Shown: positions 1 to 5,138 of the stretch, piece after piece
Numbering within the stretch: position 1 is the stretch's first letter
Layout of the letters: each line of letters begins with the position of its first letter
Assembly (NCBI GenBank): GCA_003562535.1
Contig: PWUP01000013.1
Span: forward strand, 1 to 5,138
From: Gammaproteobacteria bacterium
GTDB lineage: Bacteria; Pseudomonadota; Gammaproteobacteria; Competibacterales; Competibacteraceae
Direction: 5' to 3'
Length of the DNA stretch: 5,138 nucleotides
Notes under the pieces: generated by a model
The model's input: the letters and a program-made list of their open reading frames with translations, nothing else
What the model was told of the DNA's origin: nothing
The model's database searches: none
Translations under genes and position numbers: made by a program

Positions 1-1903
1 CACCAAGATGATGGCAGGTGGTAGCAAGAATCCGCTCAACGTTGTCCTCAGCGGCGATGGTGTGGGCAATGGCGTCGATGGCCTGTTGGTGCTTTTTCTG
101 TGCGGAGATGTCTAACAGCAGACCGATGTAGTGTTGCACCTGACCCTGAGCATCATATACCGCATTGACGGTCATCAGTTCAGGATACACCTCACCGGTT
201 TGGCGCCGATTCCAGATCTCACCCACCCAACGCCCCTGAGTCTGTAGGGCCTGCCACATCTGCTCATAGAATGCCGAGTCGTGGCGGCCGGATTGAAACA
301 TCCTCGGGTTTTGTCCCAACAGGTCTTCACGGCGATAACCCGTAATGCGGGTAAACGCGCTATTGACCTCGATGATCTGAGCCTCACGGTCTGTGATGAT
401 AATCCCTTCATGAGCATGTTCAAACACACTGGCGGCCAGGTGCAAACGGGCTTCGGCTTGCTTGCGGTGGTGGATGTCATCAAACACGGTGACCGCCCCC
501 ACGAAATAGCCGTTTTGCCGCAGTGGTCGGCTGACCACTTGGGTCTCGAACAGTCTGCCGTCGGCGCGCCGAAAAACCGTTTCCTCCCGATACTCCTGTC
601 CGGAGCGCACCGCCTGGATGATCGGACAGTGGATGGTTGACTGGCCATCATGATTCTCGTGGTGGTGAAACAGCTCATGGGGGGATTGGCCTTGCAGTTC
701 AGCCTCGCTGTAGCCCAGCAGAGATTGAGCGTAGGGATTGGCCGTGACAATCCGGTTGTCGGCATCGGTGAGGTATAAGCCTTGTCCCAAGGTGTCGGTA
801 ATCACTTTAAGGCGGTTGCGCTCCCCAAGCTTTTCATCCAGCGCCCGTAATAGGAAAAACACCGCCACCGCCACAACCAGCAGCGCCAGCCCAGTACCCA
901 GTACCTGTACCCATAGGCTGCGCTGCAATACGGTGAATTGCGGCTCAGCCATATAGGACATGACTATACCGACCTGCGTCTGGCCGGGGTCAAACACCGG
1001 CACGGCCAACACCGCGTAGTCGTATCCGTCTGAACGCATTGGAAACGCTTGTTCTACGCCCTGCTGCAATCGGGCAATGTGTTCGGGATGCTCGCCCAGC
1101 CGCTGAATCAGGCGCTCGATGGCCGCAGGCAAGGGCGGTGGTGAGTCACTGCGCAGACCGTGGGGGTCTTCAATCAGGAACGCCGCCGAAGCGGACCATG
1201 GTTCATACAAACCTTGCTGCTCGTCAAACAAGATGTCGCGCTGGCGTTGGGCGTGCAGCAATAACTGGAATTCGTGCTGCGGCAGTAGCGCTTGCAGTTC
1301 TTCCAGCAGCACTTTAAACGGCATACTGAGTTCCACGCTGCCCAAATGCTGACCGTCAGTGTCAACGATGGGAAACACGCTACGATAACCCGACACCACC
1401 CGCCCGACCTCAAAACAGAACACGGGCGTCAAATCGCGGTTGACCATGCGAATCGATTCGCGCACGTCGAACAAGTTGTCACCGAAACGCGAGGGGTGAT
1501 GAAAGCGCAGAAAACTGTCCCCGTTGGGGCGGTGGAAATGAAACTGGCGCACCCCGCGCTCAACCATGCGTTCATACGTTGGACTCAGATGGCGAAACAA
1601 GTGCAGCCGAGCCAGGTCGATCTGCTCTGGATCTTGGGCGGCCTGTAACAACTCGATGGTGCGCGGGTTTTCAACGTATTCTTCGAAATAAGTGGCCACA
1701 CTATTGCGCTGCAGCGCTTGAACGGCCTGCCAACTGATCGACAGCGTTGAGAGATTGCGCTCCAGCAAGACCTGCACCGCCCGGTCATGTTCGGCAGACC
1801 ACAGCCCCCATGATATGAGCGCGGCTAGTAACCACGCTAAGGCCAAGCCCCACGCTAAGCGGCGTTGCCGCTGGGCTGGGGAGGGTGGGGTGATCCTCTG
1901 CAT
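1..1903 (-). CDS. dCache_3-PAS-PAS-(GAF?) membrane sensor protein, C-terminus outside window
   Basis: Inner-membrane signal sensor; 634 codons are open from the ATG at 1903 to the left edge with no stop, so the output domain is not visible. Seen in the translation: a basic N-terminus and first membrane helix (about 15-36), a periplasmic region (about 37-328), a second helix (about 331-353), PAS 1 (about 365-478), PAS 2 (about 487-602), and a helical start at 605-634 resembling the beginning of a GAF domain. The periplasmic part carries the hallmark of the dCache_3 family (PF14827) at about 118-194: VRQFHFHRPNGDSFLRFH, then MVNRD, FEVGR, YRSVFP and HLGSVE. PAS 2 has the ITGYRREDLLGQNPRMF and GEIWNRR motifs frequent in GGDEF/EAL proteins, so a diguanylate cyclase or phosphodiesterase output is my inference; a kinase is possible. 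The ATG overlaps the stop of the upstream gene, with a weak Shine-Dalgarno (GAGTGG, 7 nt spacing). Domain assignment is confident, output is not. Confidence 0.9.
   Translation of the reverse strand, partial: MQRITPPSPAQRQRRLAWGLALAWLLAALISWGLWSAEHDRAVQVLLERNLSTLSISWQAVQALQRNSVATYFEEYVENPRTIELLQAAQDPEQIDLARLHLFRHLSPTYERMVERGVRQFHFHRPNGDSFLRFHHPSRFGDNLFDVRESIRMVNRDLTPVFCFEVGRVVSGYRSVFPIVDTDGQHLGSVELSMPFKVLLEELQALLPQHEFQLLLHAQRQRDILFDEQQGLYEPWSASAAFLIEDPHGLRSDSPPPLPAAIERLIQRLGEHPEHIARLQQGVEQAFPMRSDGYDYAVLAVPVFDPGQTQVGIVMSYMAEPQFTVLQRSLWVQVLGTGLALLVVAVAVFFLLRALDEKLGERNRLKVITDTLGQGLYLTDADNRIVTANPYAQSLLGYSEAELQGQSPHELFHHHENHDGQSTIHCPIIQAVRSGQEYREETVFRRADGRLFETQVVSRPLRQNGYFVGAVTVFDDIHHRKQAEARLHLAASVFEHAHEGIIITDREAQIIEVNSAFTRITGYRREDLLGQNPRMFQSGRHDSAFYEQMWQALQTQGRWVGEIWNRRQTGEVYPELMTVNAVYDAQGQVQHYIGLLLDISAQKKHQQAIDAIAHTIAAEDNVERILATTCHHLG
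1823..1858 (-). repeat. In-frame 18-bp tandem duplication in the first membrane helix
   Basis: Two adjacent 18-base units, each beginning TTAGCGTGG and ending GCC, encode Leu-Ala-Trp-Gly-Leu-Ala and Leu-Ala-Trp-Leu-Leu-Ala (residues 16-21 and 22-27 of the dCache_3-PAS protein). The first nine bases are identical and four of the six codons match. It is six codons long, so it keeps the frame and lengthens the hydrophobic signal anchor. It may be a duplication by slippage, or chance in a low-complexity helix. Confidence 0.5.
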
Positions 1904-1905
1904 TA
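1901..1905 (-). promoter_or_regulatory. TAATG stop/start overlap coupling the two sensor genes
   Basis: The TAA stop of the GGDEF-PhnD gene (1905-1903) shares its last base with the ATG of the dCache_3-PAS gene (1903-1901). This one-base overlap, together with only a weak ribosome binding site (GAGTGG at 1916-1911), points to translational coupling and co-transcription of the two proteins. Confidence 0.8.
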
Positions 1906-4104
1906 ATCGGCCACTCGGTTGAGAAATACAGCCGTTAGCCTGCGCATCGTCTTAATCGGTTCCAACGCCTGCTCATCGATCGGGGCGAAACCGTAACGGC
2001 CATTCTGGAGCGTGTGCAGGCGGGCATCATCCAAACCGGTCAAGGTCTGCGTCAGAATTGCCCGTTGCGCAGCGCTGAGCGTATCGGGTTGCGCTACCAG
2101 CATGAAACCGGGTACGGGGTCTGAGGTGGCCAGCGTCCGCAAACCCAAGCCATAAAACCGCTGTGCGACGCTGTCCTTCATCCCCCCGATCAGACATTGC
2201 TCACGCAGCACGGCTACCGCCACATCATCATGCCCACCGTGATAGGCCATACGGATGTGCGCCAGGTCGAAGCCGTGTGCCACCAGTAACCAGAAGATGA
2301 TGGTCGGCCCACACGTCGATTGCGGGCGGGTTAGCGCCACACTTGGTGGGGTAGGCTGGTGCATCAGGTGTTGCAGCGAGACTATGCCATCGACCGGTGC
2401 GGCAATCACACAGCGATACTCGGCTCGCCCATCCGGTTCACGAAATGTCGCTACTGGACGTAAATGCGGTACACGCTCCCGAGCCAGCAGAAACGGCAAG
2501 GGACCCAATTCGGCGAAATCCACCTCACCCCCGGCCACGGCCTCGATCAGGGCGTGATAGGTGGGGTACAGCCGCAGTTGCACCGGGCGTTCAAGAATGG
2601 TGGTCAGCAGCGCCGCAAGCGGTTGGTTGCGGGCGAGGGTCAGGGATTCGTTTTCTAAGGGCAGCGGAGCATAAACCCAGTCCGCGGGTTCTGCGGAGGC
2701 GGGCATGGAAATAAGCCCAGTGGCGACCCACAGCGCACCGCCCATGAGGGCATGATGAGTACGCCCTCGCTGACGCAACGCCTTATCCTGATACATCTGG
2801 TGATCTGCCGTGCGCAGCAGTTCATCTAGGGTCTGCTGCGGATGGCGATAGTACGCTACGCCAATAGAACAGCCCAGGGTGATCGTCAGGTCATTAAATT
2901 CAATGGGCAGAGCGACGGAGGCGCGTAACCGCTCGACCAGCTTACCGACAGACGCTTCGTCGGTTTCCTGAAACAAGACAATAAACTCATCCCCACCCCA
3001 GCGAACCACCATATCGCTGGCACGCACACTGGATTGAATCCGCCTTGCGCACTCGATCAGCACCGCATCACCGGCCTTATGGCCGTGGGTATCATTAATT
3101 GGCTTAAACCCATCCAAATCAATAAACATCATGACATGGCGCTGCTCAGGATGGCGCTTGAGACGGGCGAGTAACTGCGAGTGACGATCTTCAAGTAATC
3201 GGCGATTGGGCAGTCCGGTGAGGCCATCGTATAGCGCGATGTGTCTCATATCGAAATGATGATGGATCATCATATACACTAACCCAGCGAGCACTATCGC
3301 CAGCAGGAGGCTAGAAACACGCAGGATCACCATCAGGTGAGAAAACTGCGGCTCAGACTGTGGCATGACCGCCATCCGCCATTGGCCCCCGGGGACATCA
3401 ATCGTTTGGATGATCGCTTGAGGCTGCTCAAATAGGCGGGCGTCTCCGATGACAGGGCGGTCGTGGTGGCCATGTTTTGACCGGCTGTACACCGCTACAT
3501 TTAAACCGTCCATCGCGTCACGATCAAAAATGATGCGGTTCATCTGATCGATGTCGATGACTGTGGACAGCAACCCCCAGTAACGCCCTTCGACAAACAG
3601 GGGTACTCGGTAGATCAGGCCATTGCCGCCCTGAACCAGCTTCAACGGCCCATCCAACGCGGCTTGACCACTATGAATAATGGCCTCAATGATCGGCCAC
3701 TGTTCGGGAACCTCCCGATAGTTCAAACCTATCGCCCGCTCATTGCCGCGTTCCGGGTACACATAGGTCAGTCGATGGCCGATAGCCACCCCAAAATTCA
3801 ACACATAACGGCTGCTGAGGTGCAGTACAGCCAGCATATCCTGGATCTCTTGGTGTTGCAGGCTATCATGACGCACCACCAGATAACTGCCCAACCCGCT
3901 GTTAAGATACAGCAGGGTATTGAGTTCGCGTTCAATACGCGCCCGCAACGTGGCCGCTTGCGATAAGGCTTCATGGTGCTTGAGCCGTTGAGTCTCACTT
4001 TTTTGCGCGCTGATCATCAACTCGCCTAACATGATCATGAGGCTGCCGACCAGCAGCGCACCCAACAGGCCACTATATGGCTTAAATAATCCCGCTCTGG
4101 ACAT
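1903..4104 (-). CDS. CHASE-GGDEF diguanylate cyclase fused to a C-terminal PhnD-type periplasmic binding domain
   Basis: Predicted to make cyclic di-GMP from two GTP at the inner membrane under periplasmic control. Domains in order over 733 aa: membrane helix about 11-31; periplasmic CHASE domain (PF03924-like) about 58-192, with VYPERGNERAIGL, LDGPLKLVQGGNGLIYR and YWGLLSTVID; helix about 256-281; GGDEF domain about 287-449 with DGLTGLPNRR, FIDLDGFKPIND (metal ligands D329 and probably D338), GGDEF at 370-374 and an I-site RASD at 361-364 with the usual five-residue spacer, so an active, product-inhibited enzyme is expected. A third hydrophobic segment (452-471) ending in Ala-Ser-Ala follows at once, then a complete PhnD-type (PF12974) domain about 474-715 with GEVDFAELGPLPFLLA, STCGP (596-600) and YHGGHDD. 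A GGDEF domain followed by a periplasmic binding domain is uncommon; an ancestral fusion of two adjacent genes is my inference. Start ATG has AGG five bases upstream. Confidence 0.93.
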   Translation of the reverse strand: MSRAGLFKPYSGLLGALLVGSLMIMLGELMISAQKSETQRLKHHEALSQAATLRARIERELNTLLYLNSGLGSYLVVRHDSLQHQEIQDMLAVLHLSSRYVLNFGVAIGHRLTYVYPERGNERAIGLNYREVPEQWPIIEAIIHSGQAALDGPLKLVQGGNGLIYRVPLFVEGRYWGLLSTVIDIDQMNRIIFDRDAMDGLNVAVYSRSKHGHHDRPVIGDARLFEQPQAIIQTIDVPGGQWRMAVMPQSEPQFSHLMVILRVSSLLLAIVLAGLVYMMIHHHFDMRHIALYDGLTGLPNRRLLEDRHSQLLARLKRHPEQRHVMMFIDLDGFKPINDTHGHKAGDAVLIECARRIQSSVRASDMVVRWGGDEFIVLFQETDEASVGKLVERLRASVALPIEFNDLTITLGCSIGVAYYRHPQQTLDELLRTADHQMYQDKALRQRGRTHHALMGGALWVATGLISMPASAEPADWVYAPLPLENESLTLARNQPLAALLTTILERPVQLRLYPTYHALIEAVAGGEVDFAELGPLPFLLARERVPHLRPVATFREPDGRAEYRCVIAAPVDGIVSLQHLMHQPTPPSVALTRPQSTCGPTIIFWLLVAHGFDLAHIRMAYHGGHDDVAVAVLREQCLIGGMKDSVAQRFYGLGLRTLATSDPVPGFMLVAQPDTLSAAQRAILTQTLTGLDDARLHTLQNGRYGFAPIDEQALEPIKTMRRLTAVFLNRVAD
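2692..2757 (-). other. Internal signal-peptide-like / third membrane segment between GGDEF and PhnD domains
   Basis: Residues 450-471 of the GGDEF-PhnD protein. The end of the GGDEF domain supplies arginines (R444, R446, R448), followed by a hydrophobic stretch (LMGGALWVATGLISMPASA) that ends in A469-S470-A471 before E472, a textbook signal peptidase I site. Topology works: with GGDEF in the cytoplasm this segment would send the PhnD domain to the periplasm. Whether it is cleaved, releasing a mature binding protein of about 262 aa, or remains a third anchor cannot be told from sequence. Met454 inside it could be a relic start codon of a once separate gene, but it has no nearby Shine-Dalgarno, and a protein starting there would lack the positive n-region. 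Confidence 0.7.
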
Positions 4105-4109
4105 AGATA

Positions 4110-4112
4110 CCT
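4110..4112 (-). promoter_or_regulatory. Shine-Dalgarno of the GGDEF-PhnD gene
   Basis: AGG lies five bases before the ATG at 4104, in the context GAGTAGGTATCTATG on the minus strand. It is short but well placed and supports this ATG as the start. The next in-frame methionine (Met23) lies inside the first membrane helix, so starting there would destroy the anchor. Confidence 0.55.
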
Positions 4113-4116
4113 ACTC

Positions 4117-4128
4117 AACTACGTAGTT
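4117..4128. repeat. 12-bp perfect palindrome AACTACGTAGTT
   Basis: A perfect palindrome 13-24 bases upstream of the GGDEF-PhnD start codon, just upstream of its ribosome binding site and just downstream of a -10-like CATAAT. The position would suit a repressor operator near the transcription start. There is no known regulator to match it to. Confidence 0.4.
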
Positions 4129-4145
4129 TATTATGGCTTAACAGT

Positions 4146-4163
4146 TCTTAATCGGAGTTAAGA
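4146..4163. repeat. Inverted repeat TCTTAA-N6-TTAAGA
   Basis: Perfect 6-bp arms (4146-4151 and 4158-4163) around a 6-bp spacer, about 42-59 bases before the GGDEF-PhnD start. The spacing is typical of a dimeric helix-turn-helix activator site and lies where the absent -35 element would be. Short AT-rich arms can arise by chance. Confidence 0.3.
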
Positions 4164-4207
4164 TACACTATCTGAGTGCCGTTTAGACCACTGAGCGGAA
4201 CGCCAAG

Positions 4208-4241
4208 CCCTAAACACAGCCGCCGTGTGCTGCGCTTAGGG
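4208..4241. repeat. Imperfect hairpin between the membrane protein gene and the sensor operon
   Basis: CCCTAA (4208-4213) pairs with TTAGGG (4236-4241), and an inner CAGC (4217-4220) pairs with GCTG (4229-4232). The stems are separated by a 3x3 internal loop and capped by an 8-base loop. It begins about 48 bases past the stop of the upstream membrane protein gene. No T-tract follows on either strand, so it is not a standard intrinsic terminator; it may stabilise an mRNA 3' end. Confidence 0.4.
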
Positions 4242-4289
4242 TGGGGACGAACCATCATCATGGAAAAAATGAGATATGTTCCACTGGAT

Positions 4290-4823
4290 TTAGCGGCTGC
4301 GGTCGTAAAACGGCACATCAGCCTGCTGTGACAGCCATTGCCCCAGACAGCGTGGTTCGGTCGGGTCATGGATCGCGTGAGTAATTCTAAGGCTTACGGG
4401 CGTTTTACGGGTCGGCTTGAGCCGAGGTGAGGTGATCTGGATGGCGTGCAGATGAAACCACGCATCATTGTCGCTATCACGCGATTCGGTCAATTCTACG
4501 GCTTTCGCCTGGGCAAGTTCTGTGACCACACCGCCAAATCGCCGCTGGTAAACCAGATGGCCGGGTTCGATCCGCCATTCATGCCGCCCCCGTAACATCC
4601 AGTGCGTTTTACGCGCAAGCCAAACGCCGAACACGGTCAGCATCAGCGTCACTACCCACAAGCCCGGTTCGCTCAGGCTTTCATGGGCGAGCAGTAGCAA
4701 GCCGCTCCAGACGATGCCCGTGATGATCGCCACCACCCCGGTTTGTTGGCGACGGAATGTGGGGTTAGGGATCAGCAACAGTTCGCCCTGCGTCCCCCTA
4801 GCCTCCTGCCACTCATCGGGCAC
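4290..4823 (-). CDS. Small two-helix inner-membrane protein of unknown function
   Basis: I do not recognise a named family. The 177-aa product has a polar N-terminus (1-28), two predicted membrane helices (about 29-46 and 54-71) joined by a short loop, then a soluble C-terminal domain (72-177) with alternating beta-like stretches such as WRIEPGHLVYQRRFG and WFHLHAIQITS and a final helix GQWLSQQ. This resembles the general plan of bacterial PH-like membrane proteins, two helices followed by a small beta domain; that is a weak inference. The GTG at 4823 is the only ATG, GTG or TTG between the upstream in-frame stop (4922-4920) and the conserved-looking body, and its ribosome binding site is poor. 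The frame upstream of the GTG still looks coding, so the gene may have lost its original start at the cobW junction. It could be poorly expressed or rely on coupling to the truncated upstream frame, which ends 25 bases before it. Confidence 0.7.
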   Translation of the reverse strand: MPDEWQEARGTQGELLLIPNPTFRRQQTGVVAIITGIVWSGLLLLAHESLSEPGLWVVTLMLTVFGVWLARKTHWMLRGRHEWRIEPGHLVYQRRFGGVVTELAQAKAVELTESRDSDNDAWFHLHAIQITSPRLKPTRKTPVSLRITHAIHDPTEPRCLGQWLSQQADVPFYDRSR

Positions 4824-4848
4824 CCCCGCTCGTTCAGCCGTCGTCTCG

Positions 4849-5138
4849 TCATCTGGCCATCCCAGTGCGGCGCATAGCCGCCGCCGGGCGGCGATGTGTT
4901 CTGTCGGTGGTTTCGATAATCACTCGGTCAAAACGCTGGCGGCGTTGCACCAATCGCCCGAGGATCCGAATCAGATCGCCACGCACTGTGCAACAGATGC
5001 AGCCGTTATTCATCTCAAAGATTTCTTCGTCGGCGTTAATCACCAGAGCGTGATCAATGCCAATCTCACCGAATTCGTTTTCGATCACGGCAATGCGCTG
5101 GCCATGTTGCTCAGTCAGGATGCGGTTGAGCAGCGTGG
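4849..5138 (-). pseudogene. CobW/P47K-family (COG0523) GTPase, N-terminal part only, truncated
   Basis: Members of this family are metal chaperone G3E GTPases acting in zinc, cobalt or other metal insertion in the cytoplasm. The visible 95 codons begin just inside the Walker A loop (TTLLNRIL after a cut GxGK) and include RIAVIENEFGEIGIDHALV, EEIFEMNNGCICCTVRGDL with the CxCC metal-binding motif (Cys46, Cys48, Cys49 of the visible part), and RFDRVIIETT. Family proteins then continue with GLADPAP and two further hundred-odd residues; here the match ends at about 4906 and 18 unrelated residues lead to a TGA at 4851-4849. None of the three minus-strand frames restores the missing motif, so this is not a single frameshift. 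The protein would be about one-third of normal length and lack the rest of the GTPase fold. I infer a truncation by rearrangement. A chimeric assembly is the main alternative. Confidence 0.8.
4879..4893. repeat. GC-rich inverted repeat beside the cobW breakpoint
   Basis: CGCCGCC (4879-4885) and GGCGGCG (4887-4893) are perfect inverted arms around a single G, 12 bases from where cobW homology ends. Such a sequence could promote polymerase slippage or strand breakage, but in GC-rich DNA it can also be accidental. Confidence 0.3.

Larger units (their letters stand above)
4105..4289 (-). promoter_or_regulatory. Intergenic control region upstream of the sensor operon
   Basis: This 185-bp gap has no convincing gene. 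The half nearest the GGDEF-PhnD gene is AT-richer than its surroundings and is the likeliest promoter site for the operon. A -10-like CATAAT lies at 4135-4130 (minus strand), but no good -35 hexamer lies 16-18 bp upstream, so any sigma-70 promoter would be weak, activator-dependent, or located elsewhere. Three inverted repeats, listed separately, crowd the region. No T-run follows a hairpin, so no clear intrinsic terminator separates the small membrane protein gene from the operon. Confidence 0.4.

Noticed and set aside
281..640. 119-codon plus-strand open frame inside the dCache_3-PAS gene
   Set aside because: It is antisense to PAS 1 and PAS 2, whose motifs are clear on the minus strand. 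Its product shows no recognisable domain.
1292..1648. 118-codon plus-strand open frame
   Set aside because: Antisense to the dCache_3 domain. The family's motifs are on the minus strand, and this frame has no ribosome binding site or domain.
2743..2745. Met454 as the start of a separate phnD gene
   Set aside because: No Shine-Dalgarno lies 5-10 bases upstream, and the signal peptide would lack positive residues. The reading frame continues cleanly from the GGDEF domain.
4264..4270. T-run on the minus strand just past the membrane protein stop, as a possible terminator
   Set aside because: No stable GC-rich hairpin precedes the run, so it does not fit an intrinsic terminator.
4148..4369. 73-codon minus-strand frame overlapping the end of the membrane protein gene and the intergenic region
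   Set aside because: It overlaps the better-supported frame by 80 bases, and its composition does not look like a protein or any known small family.
4849..4905. Single-base frameshift as the cause of cobW truncation
   Set aside because: The expected GLADPAP continuation is not found in either of the other two minus-strand frames, so restoring the frame would not restore the protein.
1..5138. CRISPR arrays, tRNA or rRNA genes, insertion sequences
   Set aside because: No regularly spaced repeats, no tRNA-like cloverleaf, no rRNA-like stretch and no transposase motifs were seen on either strand.

Overview
The window looks like chromosomal DNA from a gammaproteobacterium. It is moderately GC-rich, the CobW fragment closely resembles Pseudomonas/Halomonas-type proteins, and the sensor proteins are of the CHASE/dCache/PAS/GGDEF kind common there. 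The genus cannot be told from sequence alone. Every gene I can support is on the minus strand, so reading order runs from high to low coordinates.

Right edge (about 4849-5138): the N-terminal part of a CobW/P47K-family (COG0523) metal-chaperone GTPase enters from outside the window. Its homology stops abruptly near 4905, right after the ..IIETT segment, and the frame closes at 4849. The other two-thirds of the protein is missing in all frames, so I call it a truncated pseudogene at a rearrangement junction. From about 4904 a different frame takes over and runs into a small two-helix membrane protein (4290-4823, GTG start) of unknown function. That frame stays open upstream of the GTG without offering a normal start, which suggests the gene lost its original 5' end at the junction.

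4105-4289: a 185-bp AT-richer intergenic region holding three inverted repeats. It is the likely control region of the two-gene signalling operon below it.

1-4104: two large sensor genes whose stop and start codons overlap by one base (TAATG), so they are probably translationally coupled. The first (733 aa) is a c-di-GMP synthase with an unusual layout: transmembrane helix, periplasmic CHASE domain, transmembrane helix, cytoplasmic GGDEF domain (active motif and inhibitory I-site both intact), then directly a signal-peptide-like third hydrophobic segment and a complete PhnD-type periplasmic binding domain. The second (at least 634 aa, running off the left edge) has two membrane helices around a periplasmic dCache_3 sensor, then two PAS domains and what looks like the start of a GAF domain. 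Its output domain lies outside the window. It is a complete open frame throughout the window, ending only because the sequence stops.

Inferred working model: the PhnD domain, possibly released into the periplasm by signal peptidase, captures a small ligand (an oxyanion or phosphonate-like compound). That information reaches c-di-GMP signalling through the CHASE-GGDEF protein, the dCache_3 sensor encoded next to it, or both. The ligand and the output of the second protein are unknown.
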